Below, piece after piece: positions 45,143-53,624 of a DNA stretch of 64,000 bases (positions within the stretch are counted from its first letter, which is position 1; every line of letters begins with the position of its first letter). The notes under the pieces are model-generated. The model was not told the origin of the DNA. It saw nothing but the letters and a program-made list of their open reading frames with translations, and did not search any database. Source of the stretch: Williamsia sp. 1135 (GTDB lineage: Bacteria > Actinomycetota > Actinomycetes > Mycobacteriales > Mycobacteriaceae); the NCBI RefSeq assembly GCF_002095395.1, contig NZ_MJEI01000074.1:1-64000 (forward strand), given 5' to 3'. The position numbers were made by a program, and so were the translations under genes.

Positions 45143-46690
45143 ATGACCTACTGGTCCAACTCTCAGGGACGCCTGATGAGTGAGCCCGAGTTCATCGATG
45201 CCATCGCGGCGCAGCTGCAGTCAGCAGCACCACCGGGTGCGACCGGCGCCAAGGTCGACTTCAGTTTTGCGGGGACCGGCACGCGGTACGCCCTGACCTA
45301 CTTCGGTCAGGTGTCGCAGTACCCGGTCCCGATTCCGCCGCAGGCGCTGGAGTTGGCGAGGGATCTTCGGGTCGGTCGATATCAGTCGGGCGGCGACGCC
45401 TGCCTGCTGATGGAGATCACTGTCGGCGCCGGCGCACCCGTGACCCGCTTCGACCACGGCGAGAACGGACCGATCGACCAGGGATTGATCTTCGATGCCG
45501 ATGCTTATCGGGACGACCTGATGCGGTATCCGCGCCGGGCGCCTGCGTGGTTGGTCGAGTACGTCGGTGGAACACCGATCGCGCAGTTGACGTCAGGGTC
45601 GTACTTCCCGTTTCCGTCGGCGGCATCGGTGCCCGCCCACGCCACCGATGCCCAGGCGGCGGTACTCATCGCCCTCGACTTCATCCGGGTCCGCAACTTC
45701 GATTTCACCGGGCACAACCTCTATTCACTGACGGCGCAACGTATTCAGACCGGCTGGAGAGTCTTCACCCAGGCCCCCGTCGATCCCTCCAGGGCCGGCG
45801 GCCGGATGCGGCTGATCTTCCTGGTGGCCGACGACGGGGTCGTCGAGATGCCCTCGCCCGCAATGACTCCCGAGGCGAACGAACTGATGTTCACGCAGCG
45901 GACTTTCGAGCGATCAAGACAACGTACCCAGACACCGTCGGTACACACCCCGGCGCAGTCCGGAGGCGGTGTGGGGGTGGCCACGAGAGGGCCACAGGAA
46001 TCGACCCAGGATGTGCCCGGCGCCCGCGAGGCCCAGGTTGCCCGTGACAACATGTGGCGCGGTGTCGGCCAGATGTACGAGCCCCTGCTTCCACCGCTCG
46101 CGGACAATGCCGAATTGTGGCCGGGCGGCATGCGGGGCTACCGGGTGGTCCGTCGCACTCGGACCACGTTGCTCGCGACCGACGGGCTGTCGGCGCCGAG
46201 CCTGATCGGTGGGGGCACCAGCACTGCCTTCGGTCCGATCCCCGGTGGGTCGATCCTGGGCGTGGGCGCCGAGTTCTTCGCCGAGACAATCGATCCCGAG
46301 CTGAGGGCCGACGAAAGCGCCCGTAGCCATTGGCTGTTCACCGTCCTGTCTGCCGTCGCCGCGCAGGGGGCCGCCGGAGGCTCCGACCTCGTCGCCGCCA
46401 TCACCGGATCGCCCGATGCGGTCTATGTGGAACTACCGGGCGTCACCGCCCCGAGGGAATGGCTCGTCGGCAACACCATGGGTGTGTTGCTGAGCAACAA
46501 GGGCTGGGGCGCCCCGAGCGGCTTCGACACCCCGCTCGGCCGTGTCGCGCTGGTGTCGATCACGGTGCTGCGGGCCAGCGAATCGGTGACCACCTCGGCG
46601 TGGCCTGCGGCGGCGGGTGAGATCTTCCGTCAGCTGACGGCGCGTCGGTTGGGGCACTATTTCGACCCGGGACGTGACGCGATCTACTGA
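45143..46690 (+). CDS. Large two-part protein of unknown function (possible immunity-like)
   Basis: 515 residues, GGGGAGGTGA ribosome binding site. The first part (about 1-255) is soluble with a motif APAWLVEYVGGTP and MRLIFLVADDGVVE; a Gln/Thr/Gly-rich linker (about 265-300) leads to a second domain (about 300-515) with VELPGVTAPREWLVG and a C-terminal DPGRDAIY. I do not recognise the family. The general look (two globular domains, acidic surface, no catalytic motif) is reminiscent of polymorphic-toxin immunity proteins, but that is a guess. A second copy of the last residues follows at 46720-46752, evidence of a lost tandem paralogue. Confidence 0.6.
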   Translation: MTYWSNSQGRLMSEPEFIDAIAAQLQSAAPPGATGAKVDFSFAGTGTRYALTYFGQVSQYPVPIPPQALELARDLRVGRYQSGGDACLLMEITVGAGAPVTRFDHGENGPIDQGLIFDADAYRDDLMRYPRRAPAWLVEYVGGTPIAQLTSGSYFPFPSAASVPAHATDAQAAVLIALDFIRVRNFDFTGHNLYSLTAQRIQTGWRVFTQAPVDPSRAGGRMRLIFLVADDGVVEMPSPAMTPEANELMFTQRTFERSRQRTQTPSVHTPAQSGGGVGVATRGPQESTQDVPGAREAQVARDNMWRGVGQMYEPLLPPLADNAELWPGGMRGYRVVRRTRTTLLATDGLSAPSLIGGGTSTAFGPIPGGSILGVGAEFFAETIDPELRADESARSHWLFTVLSAVAAQGAAGGSDLVAAITGSPDAVYVELPGVTAPREWLVGNTMGVLLSNKGWGAPSGFDTPLGRVALVSITVLRASESVTTSAWPAAAGEIFRQLTARRLGHYFDPGRDAIY

Positions 46691-46752
46691 GTGTTGGCCC
46701 ACTTGAGCAGATGATTCAGCGACCCGGGACGCGACGCTATTTATTGAGTGTT
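46663..46752 (+). repeat. Direct repeat of the C-terminal codons (33 nt, two copies 57 nt apart)
   Basis: Copy 1 at 46663-46695 encodes the end of the 515-residue protein (DPGRDAIY stop). Copy 2 at 46720-46752 matches 29 of 33 positions, lies in the same frame (57 = 19 codons apart) and again reads SDPGRDAIY then stop. Third-position differences dominate (GCG/GCT, ATC/ATT, TAC/TAT), which means divergence under coding selection. Copy 2 is best explained as the remaining 3' tail of a deleted tandem paralogue; its end overlaps the stop of the convergent esterase. Confidence 0.75.
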
Positions 46753-47637
46753 CAGTGCTTTCTGGAGGACCTCGCACTGTTCGTCGAAGAACTTCCGCCC
46801 GACGCCGGATTTCAGGATGGCGTCGAAGCCGTGGAACGCGCCGGCGATTACCGTGAATGTCACCGGAACCCCGGCCGCTTCCAGGCGCTTCGCATACGCC
46901 TCGTCCTCGTCTCGGAACAGGTCGAGCGAACCGACTCCGATCCAGGCAGGTGCCAAGCCGGTCAGGTCGGTGCGGCGGGCCGGGGCTGCGGCATCCGCGG
47001 ATTCGCTGCCGATGTAGGCGGCCCACCCGAATTGGTTGCTGGTGACATCCCACAGGCGATGCAGACGGTCGGGGGCTGCGGTGCGGTCGTCCAGCATCGG
47101 GTAGACGAGCAACTGGAACGCCGGTGTGATCTCACCCCGGTCGCGGGCGAACGCGGCAACGGTGGCGGCCAGGCCACCCCCTGCGCTCGCGCCACCGATG
47201 GCGATGCGCGCCGGGTCGACATCTCCTCTTGCGGCGAGCCACTCGAGGGCCGCGTAGCAGTCTTCGGCGGGCGTGGGGAAACCGAACTCGGGTGCGAGCC
47301 GATAGTCCACCGACGCCACGATCAGGCCGACCTCGTCTGCGAAGCGCTGGCAGATCTTGTCGTCTTGTGCCGCGGTGCCGATCACGTAGCCGCCGCCGTG
47401 AATCCACAGCAGCGCAGGTCCGGGTATGGCCGCGGGAGTCTCGGGCCGGAACACCCTGACGCTCACGCCGGGAATGACCTCGTGCACCTGAGCTCGTGCA
47501 CTGCCCCGCACCACCCCGGTCAGCTTGCGCATCACCGGCAGCGTCCGCTTCGTGATGGGATGGCCCGGAACCAGTACGGACGCCAGACGAAGATCCGGGT
47601 GGAAGTGCTTACGTTCGCGGAGACGGGCGAGGATCAC
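46741..47637 (-). CDS. Alpha/beta hydrolase-3 (hormone-sensitive-lipase family) esterase
   Basis: 298 residues. The HSL-family oxyanion motif HGGGYVIG lies near 80, the nucleophile elbow IGGASAGGGLA near 145, the acid in SLDLFRDE and the base in GAFHGFDAI. Likely a carboxylesterase for short acyl chains. Start is GTG at 47637, divergent from the TrpB2 gene by 57 bases. Confidence 0.88.
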   Translation of the reverse strand: MILARLRERKHFHPDLRLASVLVPGHPITKRTLPVMRKLTGVVRGSARAQVHEVIPGVSVRVFRPETPAAIPGPALLWIHGGGYVIGTAAQDDKICQRFADEVGLIVASVDYRLAPEFGFPTPAEDCYAALEWLAARGDVDPARIAIGGASAGGGLAATVAAFARDRGEITPAFQLLVYPMLDDRTAAPDRLHRLWDVTSNQFGWAAYIGSESADAAAPARRTDLTGLAPAWIGVGSLDLFRDEDEAYAKRLEAAGVPVTFTVIAGAFHGFDAILKSGVGRKFFDEQCEVLQKALNTQ

Positions 47638-47694
47638 GATCGGATGCTAGCCGAATGCTGCGCCTCGCAGGGCCGGGACTTTAAAGTCGATGCC

Positions 47695-48996
47695 ATGACA
47701 AGTAATGCCACCGCCGAAAGCCCCGACATCACCAGCGTCGAGGTTCCCACCCACTGGTACAACCTGGCCGCCGAACTGTCGGAGCCGATTCCTCCGCACC
47801 TGCATCCGGGGACGAAGGAGCCGGTCGGTCCCGAGGACCTCGCACTGCTGTTCCCCGCGGGGCTCATCGCACAGGAGGTGACGCCCGAGGTCTACATCGA
47901 GATCCCGGAGCCGGTGCGTGAGGTCTACAAGATGTGGCGACCTTCGCCGCTGATCAGGGCGCGCCGCTTCGAGCAGGCCCTGAACACCAAGGCGCGCATC
48001 TACGTGAAGTACGAGGGCGTGAGCCCGGTGGGCAGTCACAAGACCAATTCCGCGGTGGCACAGGCCTATTACAACTCGGTGGACGGCGTCAAGAAATTGA
48101 CGACAGAGACCGGGGCCGGCCAGTGGGGCAGTGCCCTGGCATTCGCAGGGGCGCTGTTCGACATCGACGTCGAGGTCTGGCAGGTGCGCGCGTCCTATGA
48201 GTCGAAGCCCTACCGGCGCTATCTCATCGAAACCTACGGCGGCACCATCCATTCGAGCCCGTCCGAGCTGACCGAAGCAGGTCGCGCGATCCTCGCCGCG
48301 ACCCCGGACACCACGGGCAGCCTGGGTATGGCCGTCAGCGAAGCCGTGGAGGCGGCTGTCAAGGACCCGCAGGCCCGGTACGCGTTGGGCAGCGTCCTCA
48401 ACCACGTCGTCTTGCATCAGAGCGTGATCGGACTCGAGGCCGTGGAGGAACTCGCGCTGGTGGAGTCCGGTGGTGCGGATCTGGTGGTCGGTTGCGCCGG
48501 AGGCGGATCCAACCTCGCCGGGCTGGCGTTCCCATTCCTCCGGGAGAAGCTGCACGGCCGGTCCGATCCGAAGGTGCTGGCCGCCGAACCGTCCGCGTGT
48601 CCGTCGATCACCAAGGGCGAGTACCGCTACGACCACGGCGACGTGGCCGGATTGACGCCGCTGCTGAAGATGCACACGCTGGGAATGGATTTCGTTCCGG
48701 ATCCGATCCATGCCGGCGGACTCCGCTACCACGGGATGTCGCCGGCGCTGAGCCACACCGTCGAACTGGGGCTGGTCGAGGGTGTCGCGATCGAACAGCG
48801 GGAAGCGTTTGCCGCCGGTGTGCTGTTCGCCAGGACCCAGGGCATCGTCCCGGCGCCCGAATCGACTCACGCGATTGCCGCAGCGGTTTCGCGGGTGCGT
48901 GATTCAGACGCGGAAGACGTTGTGGTGATCGGACTGAGCGGCCATGGTCAGCTCGATTTGCCGGCCTACTCCGAGTTCCTCGCCGGAAACGTCTGA
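47695..48996 (+). CDS. TrpB2-type tryptophan synthase beta-like protein
   Basis: A 433-residue PLP enzyme of the TrpB2 group, longer than standard TrpB and able to act without TrpA. PLP lysine sits in VGSHKTNSAVAQ near residue 118, the phosphate-binding loop is GCAGGGSNLAG near 268. Catalyses indole plus serine to tryptophan or, in some organisms, other beta-replacement reactions. Start ATG at 47695 chosen because the long upstream frame is antisense to the esterase. No trp genes are adjacent, which supports a side role. Confidence 0.9.
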   Translation: MTSNATAESPDITSVEVPTHWYNLAAELSEPIPPHLHPGTKEPVGPEDLALLFPAGLIAQEVTPEVYIEIPEPVREVYKMWRPSPLIRARRFEQALNTKARIYVKYEGVSPVGSHKTNSAVAQAYYNSVDGVKKLTTETGAGQWGSALAFAGALFDIDVEVWQVRASYESKPYRRYLIETYGGTIHSSPSELTEAGRAILAATPDTTGSLGMAVSEAVEAAVKDPQARYALGSVLNHVVLHQSVIGLEAVEELALVESGGADLVVGCAGGGSNLAGLAFPFLREKLHGRSDPKVLAAEPSACPSITKGEYRYDHGDVAGLTPLLKMHTLGMDFVPDPIHAGGLRYHGMSPALSHTVELGLVEGVAIEQREAFAAGVLFARTQGIVPAPESTHAIAAAVSRVRDSDAEDVVVIGLSGHGQLDLPAYSEFLAGNV

Positions 48997-49036
48997 CCAA
49001 GGCGACAGATTCGTCGAGGACGAACCCGGGGCATGA

Positions 49037-50066
49037 TCAGCGGGTGGGCACCACAACTGCCCGCCCGCGGATCGTGCCGGCGTGGAGGCGTTCGTATGCT
49101 TCCGGTGCAGAGTCCATGGCGAACTCCTCTACGGCGATCTCGATCGCGCCACGGCGGGCGAGTTCGACCACCTCGATCAGCTCCGATCGGGATCCCCAGT
49201 TGACCACCCGTACAGAGACATCGAACGGCACGGTCAGATATCCGACGGGGACGGCACCGGTGCTGACACCGACCATCACGATCTGTCCGGCGATGGCGAC
49301 CGTCGACTGCGCGAGCGCTGCCGTGGGTTCGGCGCCGACGAAGTCGAAGACGACATCCGCGCCGCGACCCCCGGTGAGTTCGCGAACCCGTTCGGCGGCA
49401 GCGGCGTCCGAGGCGAAGGCGTGATCTGCGCCGAGTTCGAGGGCATGGGAGATGCTTGCCGGGTTGATGTCCACGGCGATGATCGTCGCCTGCGTCAACG
49501 CTTTGAGCAGTTGCACGCCCACGTGGCCCAGGCCGCCGACGCCGATCACCAGCGCGGTGGTTCCCGGAGTGAGCACAGGAAGCGACGGTTTGATCGCGTG
49601 GTAGGGCGTCGGTGAGGGACACACTCGGAATGGGATCGAGGTCGCCGAGCGGCACCAGATGCCGGACGTCGTCGACGATCATGTACTCGGCCATCGTGCC
49701 CGGCCGATGGATGCCAGGGGCTGATATCCCGTCGACGCAGTTGTTTTCGCTACCCTGCGCGCACGAATGGCAGACGCCGCAGCCCCAGGGGCCGTAGACG
49801 AGAACCGAATCGCCGATCTCGACCCCGGTGGTGCCGGGTCCGAGTTCGGCGACCTCTCCCGCACCCTCGTGTCCGAGGGTCAGCGGGAGGGGTGCGAACA
49901 CATACTGATCCGCAGGGGTCGACATGATGAACTCGTCGGAATGACAGGCCCCGGAGGCGGTCATGCGCACCAGGACTTCGCCGGCACCCGGGGTCGGCCG
50001 GTCGATCTCCACGACCTCGGGGCGGGCCCCGAACTCGCGATACTGCAGGGCCCTCATCGTCGGCAT
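49037..50066 (-). pseudogene. Zinc-dependent alcohol dehydrogenase, frameshifted
   Basis: Two frames together spell one medium-chain alcohol dehydrogenase (about 345 residues). The first part from 50066 has the catalytic zinc ligands (GACHSDEFI, LGHEGAGEV) and structural CGVCHSCAQG cysteines, then SVSLTDA. The second part (49037 to about 49600) continues as TPYHAIKPSLP, VIGVGGLGHVG and RGAIEIAVEEF. Relative to the family join LTDAGLTPYH, about 11 bases seem to be missing near 49603-49608. It follows the Rieske oxygenase by one base, so it would have been the dehydrogenase for the oxygenase product. Unless the gap is an error, this step is now lost or done by another enzyme. Confidence 0.78.
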
Positions 50067-50067
50067 G

Positions 50068-51462
50068 TCAGTCGTCGACTTCCTCGCCGATCCACTTCGC
50101 GAGCAGATGGTGGATGTGGCGGATCTTGACTTCCTGGTACCGGGCCAGCGGAAGGGTCTTGGTCTGAGCGGACTTCAGGCCCTTGTGTACCTTCGGCATG
50201 TTGTATGCGTCCTGGTCGAACACACGGGCCGAACTGCCGAGAACCGTTGCCTCCAGCCAGGACTGCTCAGGATCGAGCCACTGCGTCTTGGCAGGCTTCG
50301 GCCGTTCGCCCTTGAAGGGGGCGAGCAGGTAGACGTCCATGATCGATGTCTCATGGTTGTCACCGTTGGGCCGGAACCGGTAGACGATGCGCTGGTAGGC
50401 GCCCCACGGATGAAAGTTCGGGAAGACGGTGTAATAGATGCTGTCGAGCGACTCCGCGTCAGACATCAAGTCTGCCTTGACGTCTCCGATGATGTCGCGC
50501 AGACCCTCGCGGGCCAGCATGCCGGACATCTCGCGGGCGGTGACACCCTCGGGCAGGGTCACCATCGGATCCTCGTCGATGCGGGCATCGACCATCGAGT
50601 CGAACATCTCCTGCTCGGAGGGTACGAACTTGATGTGCGGGCTGGGGACACCGTTGGCGGTGATCCCGCGGTTGAAGTTGCCCCAACTGTCGTACTGGCT
50701 GTTCGAGTCGCCGGTGCCGACCACGCGCTGCGGGTGGGTGGTGATCACGTGGAAGGCCTCGGAGAAGGCTTCCTGGGCGATCTTCCAGTTGGCCTGGATC
50801 ACCTGTGCCACGTGAGCCTGGATGTAGCGGTCTTCCAGTGGCCAGGCCTCGAAGTGCTTTCCGAGGTCGCCCAGGAAGCTGTCGAGTGATTCGGACGCGG
50901 GATCCATGTTGATGAAGACGAACCCGCCCCAGGTGTCGACCTTGACCTGCGGTAGATCCATCTTGCCCTTGTCGACCTGAGGAAAGTCCCATGCGCAGGT
51001 CATGGACTTCAGTGAGCCGTCGAAGTTCCAGGCGAATCCGTGGAAGGGGCAGCGGAGTTCGTTGCCCGCCGGTCCGTCCTCCTCGCGGAGGGTGCGGCCA
51101 CGGTGCAGGCAGGAGTTGTAGAAGGCGCGGATGCTCATGTCCTTGCCGCGGACGATGAGGATCGATTTCTCGCAGATCTCGTAGACCAGGGTGTCTCCGG
51201 GCTCGGGGATCTCTTCCTCTCGGCACGCCATCTGCCAGACCTTGTACCAGACCCGGTCGCGTTCGAGTTCGTGGTACTTGCGGCTGATATAGCGCGACAC
51301 CGGCACGAAGTTCTGGTCCTCGTACAGCTCGTACGACTCTTCCCGCAGGATGTCCGGAACCGGGTGGGTGTCGGTCTCCAGCAGGCGCTGGTAACCGGTG
51401 CCGTTCTCGATGAAGCCGCCGTCAGCTGCCGACTGCTGGGACGGGCGCGCTTCGGTGGTCAC
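50068..51462 (-). CDS. Rieske non-haem iron oxygenase, large subunit
   Basis: 464-residue ring-hydroxylating type oxygenase alpha subunit. The Rieske [2Fe-2S] ligands are Cys118-x-His120 and Cys138-x2-His141; the mononuclear iron site is Glu235/His238/His243 in EAFSEAFHVITTH. GTG start at 51462 has AAGGAGG upstream and overlaps the 101-residue gene (GTGA). No small subunit, ferredoxin or reductase is encoded nearby, so electrons come from elsewhere. Overall pattern resembles actinobacterial oxygenases acting on large hydrophobic or terpenoid/aromatic acids; the substrate is unknown. Confidence 0.9.
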   Translation of the reverse strand: MTTEARPSQQSAADGGFIENGTGYQRLLETDTHPVPDILREESYELYEDQNFVPVSRYISRKYHELERDRVWYKVWQMACREEEIPEPGDTLVYEICEKSILIVRGKDMSIRAFYNSCLHRGRTLREEDGPAGNELRCPFHGFAWNFDGSLKSMTCAWDFPQVDKGKMDLPQVKVDTWGGFVFINMDPASESLDSFLGDLGKHFEAWPLEDRYIQAHVAQVIQANWKIAQEAFSEAFHVITTHPQRVVGTGDSNSQYDSWGNFNRGITANGVPSPHIKFVPSEQEMFDSMVDARIDEDPMVTLPEGVTAREMSGMLAREGLRDIIGDVKADLMSDAESLDSIYYTVFPNFHPWGAYQRIVYRFRPNGDNHETSIMDVYLLAPFKGERPKPAKTQWLDPEQSWLEATVLGSSARVFDQDAYNMPKVHKGLKSAQTKTLPLARYQEVKIRHIHHLLAKWIGEEVDD

Positions 51463-51764
51463 AGTTTGCCTCCTTGTTCCAGGCTGACGGCGAGAGCATC
51501 TTGTGCCACCTTGTCGGCCTGCATCTTCTCGAGGAGCTTCGCGGCTCCCATGAATCGTCGGTTCTGGGTGATGGGTACGGGTTCTCGGGGGCCGAGACCC
51601 ACCCAGCGGGCCAATTCGGGATCCACTGACTTCACCTCACCGTGGAGGTATCGGCCTTCGGGGTCGAAGGTCCCTGTCTTACCGTCTTTGGTGGTCACGA
51701 GGACGTTGTAGTCATCGTCGAACTCGTAGATCGCACGGCTCATCGGATGCTTGATCTGTCGCAT
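51459..51764 (-). CDS. Small protein of unknown function linked to the Rieske oxygenase
   Basis: 101 residues, acidic then helical at the C-terminus. Notable: SRAIYEFDDDYNVLVTTKDG, GTFDPEGRYLHGEVKSVDPE and RRFMGAAKLLEKMQA. No metal motif or signal. It starts with AAAGGAG upstream and its last codons overlap the Rieske GTG, so translation is coupled. I do not recognise the family; a chaperone or accessory subunit of the oxygenase is possible. Confidence 0.7.
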   Translation of the reverse strand: MRQIKHPMSRAIYEFDDDYNVLVTTKDGKTGTFDPEGRYLHGEVKSVDPELARWVGLGPREPVPITQNRRFMGAAKLLEKMQADKVAQDALAVSLEQGGKL

Positions 51765-51790
51765 CTGGAGTCTCCTTTGTCGGGGCTGCT

Positions 51791-51802
51791 GCCTTACTTG
51801 GC
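51791..51802. promoter_or_regulatory. CCAAGTAA-type motif upstream of the Rieske operon
   Basis: Minus-strand reading GCCAAGTAAGGC at 51802-51791, 27 bases upstream of the 101-residue gene. Same core (CAAGTAA) as the palindrome at 58914 and sites at 52662 and 54309. Probable operator half-site. Confidence 0.5.
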
Positions 51803-51875
51803 ACCGAATGCATTAACTGTAGCAGCGAAAGGTGATGACGAGCACACTTTTCTTTACGTTCACTCCAATAACCCC

Positions 51876-52622
51876 TCAGCGCAGGCGGGCGGCCCATTCG
51901 AGTGCACCGGCGACGAGTTGCCGGTACGTCGGATCGGAGAGCGTGGGTGCCTTGTCACCTGGCTGGAGGTAGGCCAGCCGGCTGCGTCCGGTCGTCTTCG
52001 TCCACCCGACCAGTTGTGATCCCGGTCGATGGTGCCAACCTGCACGTTCGTCGCGCCTTCCGGCCATCGCGAGGGCTGTGGACCAGTGGACCGCATCGCT
52101 CATCTCGGCATCGGTGCGCAGCAGGGGCGTGACGTCGTCCTCGAAAACCTCGCACAGATAGGTTTCGTCGACGAGCTCGAAGGTGGGCGGGAGTCCGGCG
52201 ACGATCGGATGGGTGGGATCGGCGACAGTGACCCGCTGTGCGACGGCGTGCCGGTAGCCGGAATCAGGGCAGCTCACGCCGCGTACGACACCGGGTCGGT
52301 ACAGGTAGCGGCCGCCGACGAACTCCGCCCAGTCGTCCCAGTTCGCCCAGGATGCGATGGCGTGGTGAAGGATCACATAGCCGTGGCCGGTCGCGGGCGC
52401 GGCGGCGACCGCTGCGCGCAGGGTCGCGGGGGGATCGGCAGGCTCCGGCAGGGTGCCAGGCATGTCGTAGTGCAGTGATACGTCGAACTTCTCCAGTTCG
52501 GCGGCGTCCGGCTCTGCGTCCGGGTGCTCGAACCAGGTGATCTCGCCGGGCAGCGAGCCCAGGAACTCCGTGAAGGCGTCGCGGTCGAACGAATGTCCGC
52601 CGGTGAAGGCCGCTACGCGCAT
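51876..52622 (-). CDS. ThuA-like (class-I glutamine-amidotransferase fold) protein
   Basis: 248 residues of the ThuA fold, beginning MRVAAFTGGHSFDRDAF. Typical features are HYDMPGTLPEP, GYVILHHAIASWANW near 80, SCPDSGYRH and the segment HPIVAGLPPTFELVDETYL characteristic of ThuA-like proteins. The ATG at 52622 has a GGAG eight bases upstream, and is favoured over a GTG six bases earlier. Fold members act on sugars or as carbohydrate/ketone hydrolases; function here unknown. A second ThuA protein lies at 57309. Confidence 0.85.
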   Translation of the reverse strand: MRVAAFTGGHSFDRDAFTEFLGSLPGEITWFEHPDAEPDAAELEKFDVSLHYDMPGTLPEPADPPATLRAAVAAAPATGHGYVILHHAIASWANWDDWAEFVGGRYLYRPGVVRGVSCPDSGYRHAVAQRVTVADPTHPIVAGLPPTFELVDETYLCEVFEDDVTPLLRTDAEMSDAVHWSTALAMAGRRDERAGWHHRPGSQLVGWTKTTGRSRLAYLQPGDKAPTLSDPTYRQLVAGALEWAARLR

Positions 52623-52661
52623 GGCCACACTCCGTTTCTGAGTAATTCAACTGGGGTTGCA

Positions 52662-52676
52662 GTCAAGTTACTCGAC
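52662..52676. promoter_or_regulatory. CAAGTTACTCG-type imperfect palindrome upstream of the ThuA gene
   Basis: GTCAAGTTACTCGAC pairs 6 of 7 positions around its centre, and its reverse complement shares 12 of 15 bases with GACAAGTAACTTGTC at 58914. Located 40 bases upstream of the ThuA start. A partial second copy (GAGTAATTCAACT) lies at about 52640. Confidence 0.55.
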
Positions 52677-52699
52677 CGGAATGGCCTCGCGGGGTCGGT

Positions 52700-53500
52700 T
52701 CAGCGACCTTCGATCATCTTGGAGCAGACATCCGTGGTGGCCGAGCGCAGACGCGGGACCGAAATGGTCGCGAGTGGACCGCCCTCGATACGCAGCGGCT
52801 GGATGGCGATCGTGGTGGCGATCATCGTCCGCACCCGCAGTGTCCGCGCCGCCTGTTGCGCGGCCGCCGAACGCTTGTTCGCGGGTGTCTCGTCGACGGG
52901 GAAGTAGTCGAAGGCTCGCCGGATGTGCCGGTCCTCGTACTCCTTGGTGAGAAGTCGGGTGCCCGGGGTCGCACCCCCGGCCATCTGTAAGAACAGCATG
53001 CGGGCGGCATTGGGGTGGGCGGCCGTCCAGTCCCAGACGGCCTCCACGACATCCTTGAACGACTGCGCATCTCCGGTGACATCATCCGGGCGAGCCGCCT
53101 GCGCGGCAGCGGAACTGGCGTCCATCGCATAGCCCAGCGCGCTCTCGAACAGGTCTTCCTTGCTGGAGAAGTGGTAGTAGACCGCGGTCGGAACCATTCC
53201 GGCTTCCTCGGCGATCTCCTGGATCGACGCCTCTGCGAAACCCTTCTTCGAGAAGACGCGGACGGCGGCCTTGACGATCAGGTGCCGTCGCGATGGTCGG
53301 TGAGCTGACCCCTTGACCTGCGCTGTCGGCTCGACGGGCGCGTCCTCGACCTCTGGTTCCCGGTTGGCCGGGATGACCACCGTGGCCGGGATGTCGTCGG
53401 CGGCGGGGAAAGAATCCCATCCCCACTGCTCGGCGTCGCCCCCCTCGGGGCCATCACCTGGTGCGTTGTTGTCATCTGGCTTGCTGTTTCGCCGTGGCAC
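52700..53500 (-). CDS. TetR-family regulator with long N-terminal extension
   Basis: 266 residues. GTG at 53500 with GGAGGA upstream. The first about 75 residues are acidic and low-complexity (Asp/Glu/Pro/Gly), then the HTH (VRVFSKKGFAEASIQEIAEEA, MVPTAVYYHFSSKEDLF) and a helical ligand domain. Typical TetR proteins start the HTH within the first 25 residues, so the extension is unusual. It shares AHRPSRR just before the HTH with the next TetR gene, 124 bases away and divergent; they appear to be paralogues. Confidence 0.87.
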   Translation of the reverse strand: MPRRNSKPDDNNAPGDGPEGGDAEQWGWDSFPAADDIPATVVIPANREPEVEDAPVEPTAQVKGSAHRPSRRHLIVKAAVRVFSKKGFAEASIQEIAEEAGMVPTAVYYHFSSKEDLFESALGYAMDASSAAAQAARPDDVTGDAQSFKDVVEAVWDWTAAHPNAARMLFLQMAGGATPGTRLLTKEYEDRHIRRAFDYFPVDETPANKRSAAAQQAARTLRVRTMIATTIAIQPLRIEGGPLATISVPRLRSATTDVCSKMIEGR

Positions 53501-53523
53501 AGCGGTCCTCCTCCACCTGCGGA

Positions 53524-53535
53524 TCACTGAAGTGA
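53524..53535. promoter_or_regulatory. Inverted repeat TCACT-GA-AGTGA between divergent TetR genes
   Basis: 5-bp half-sites with a 2-base centre, 24 bases upstream of the minus-strand TetR start. Candidate operator for one or both regulators. Confidence 0.4.
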
Positions 53536-53584
53536 CCCCAAGCTACTCCCAGATCGGGCCGCGATGACCGCGGGCCGGGCCGTG

Positions 53585-53618
53585 GGGTGTCACGATCCGG
53601 GTATCGGGTGTCATGATC
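53585..53618. promoter_or_regulatory. Tandem direct repeat GGGTGTCACGATC / GGGTGTCATGATC
   Basis: 13-base copies at 53585-53597 and 53606-53618 differ at one base and start 21 bases apart, two turns of the helix, on the same face. They end six bases before the ATG of the plus-strand TetR gene. Pattern and place suit cooperative regulator binding or autorepression. Confidence 0.5.
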
Positions 53619-53624
53619 TAGCCC

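Noticed and set aside
46691-46740. The repeat at 46663-46752 as an insertion-sequence target duplication
   Set aside because: Copies are in frame and differ at third positions, so it is coding duplication rather than a target-site repeat.
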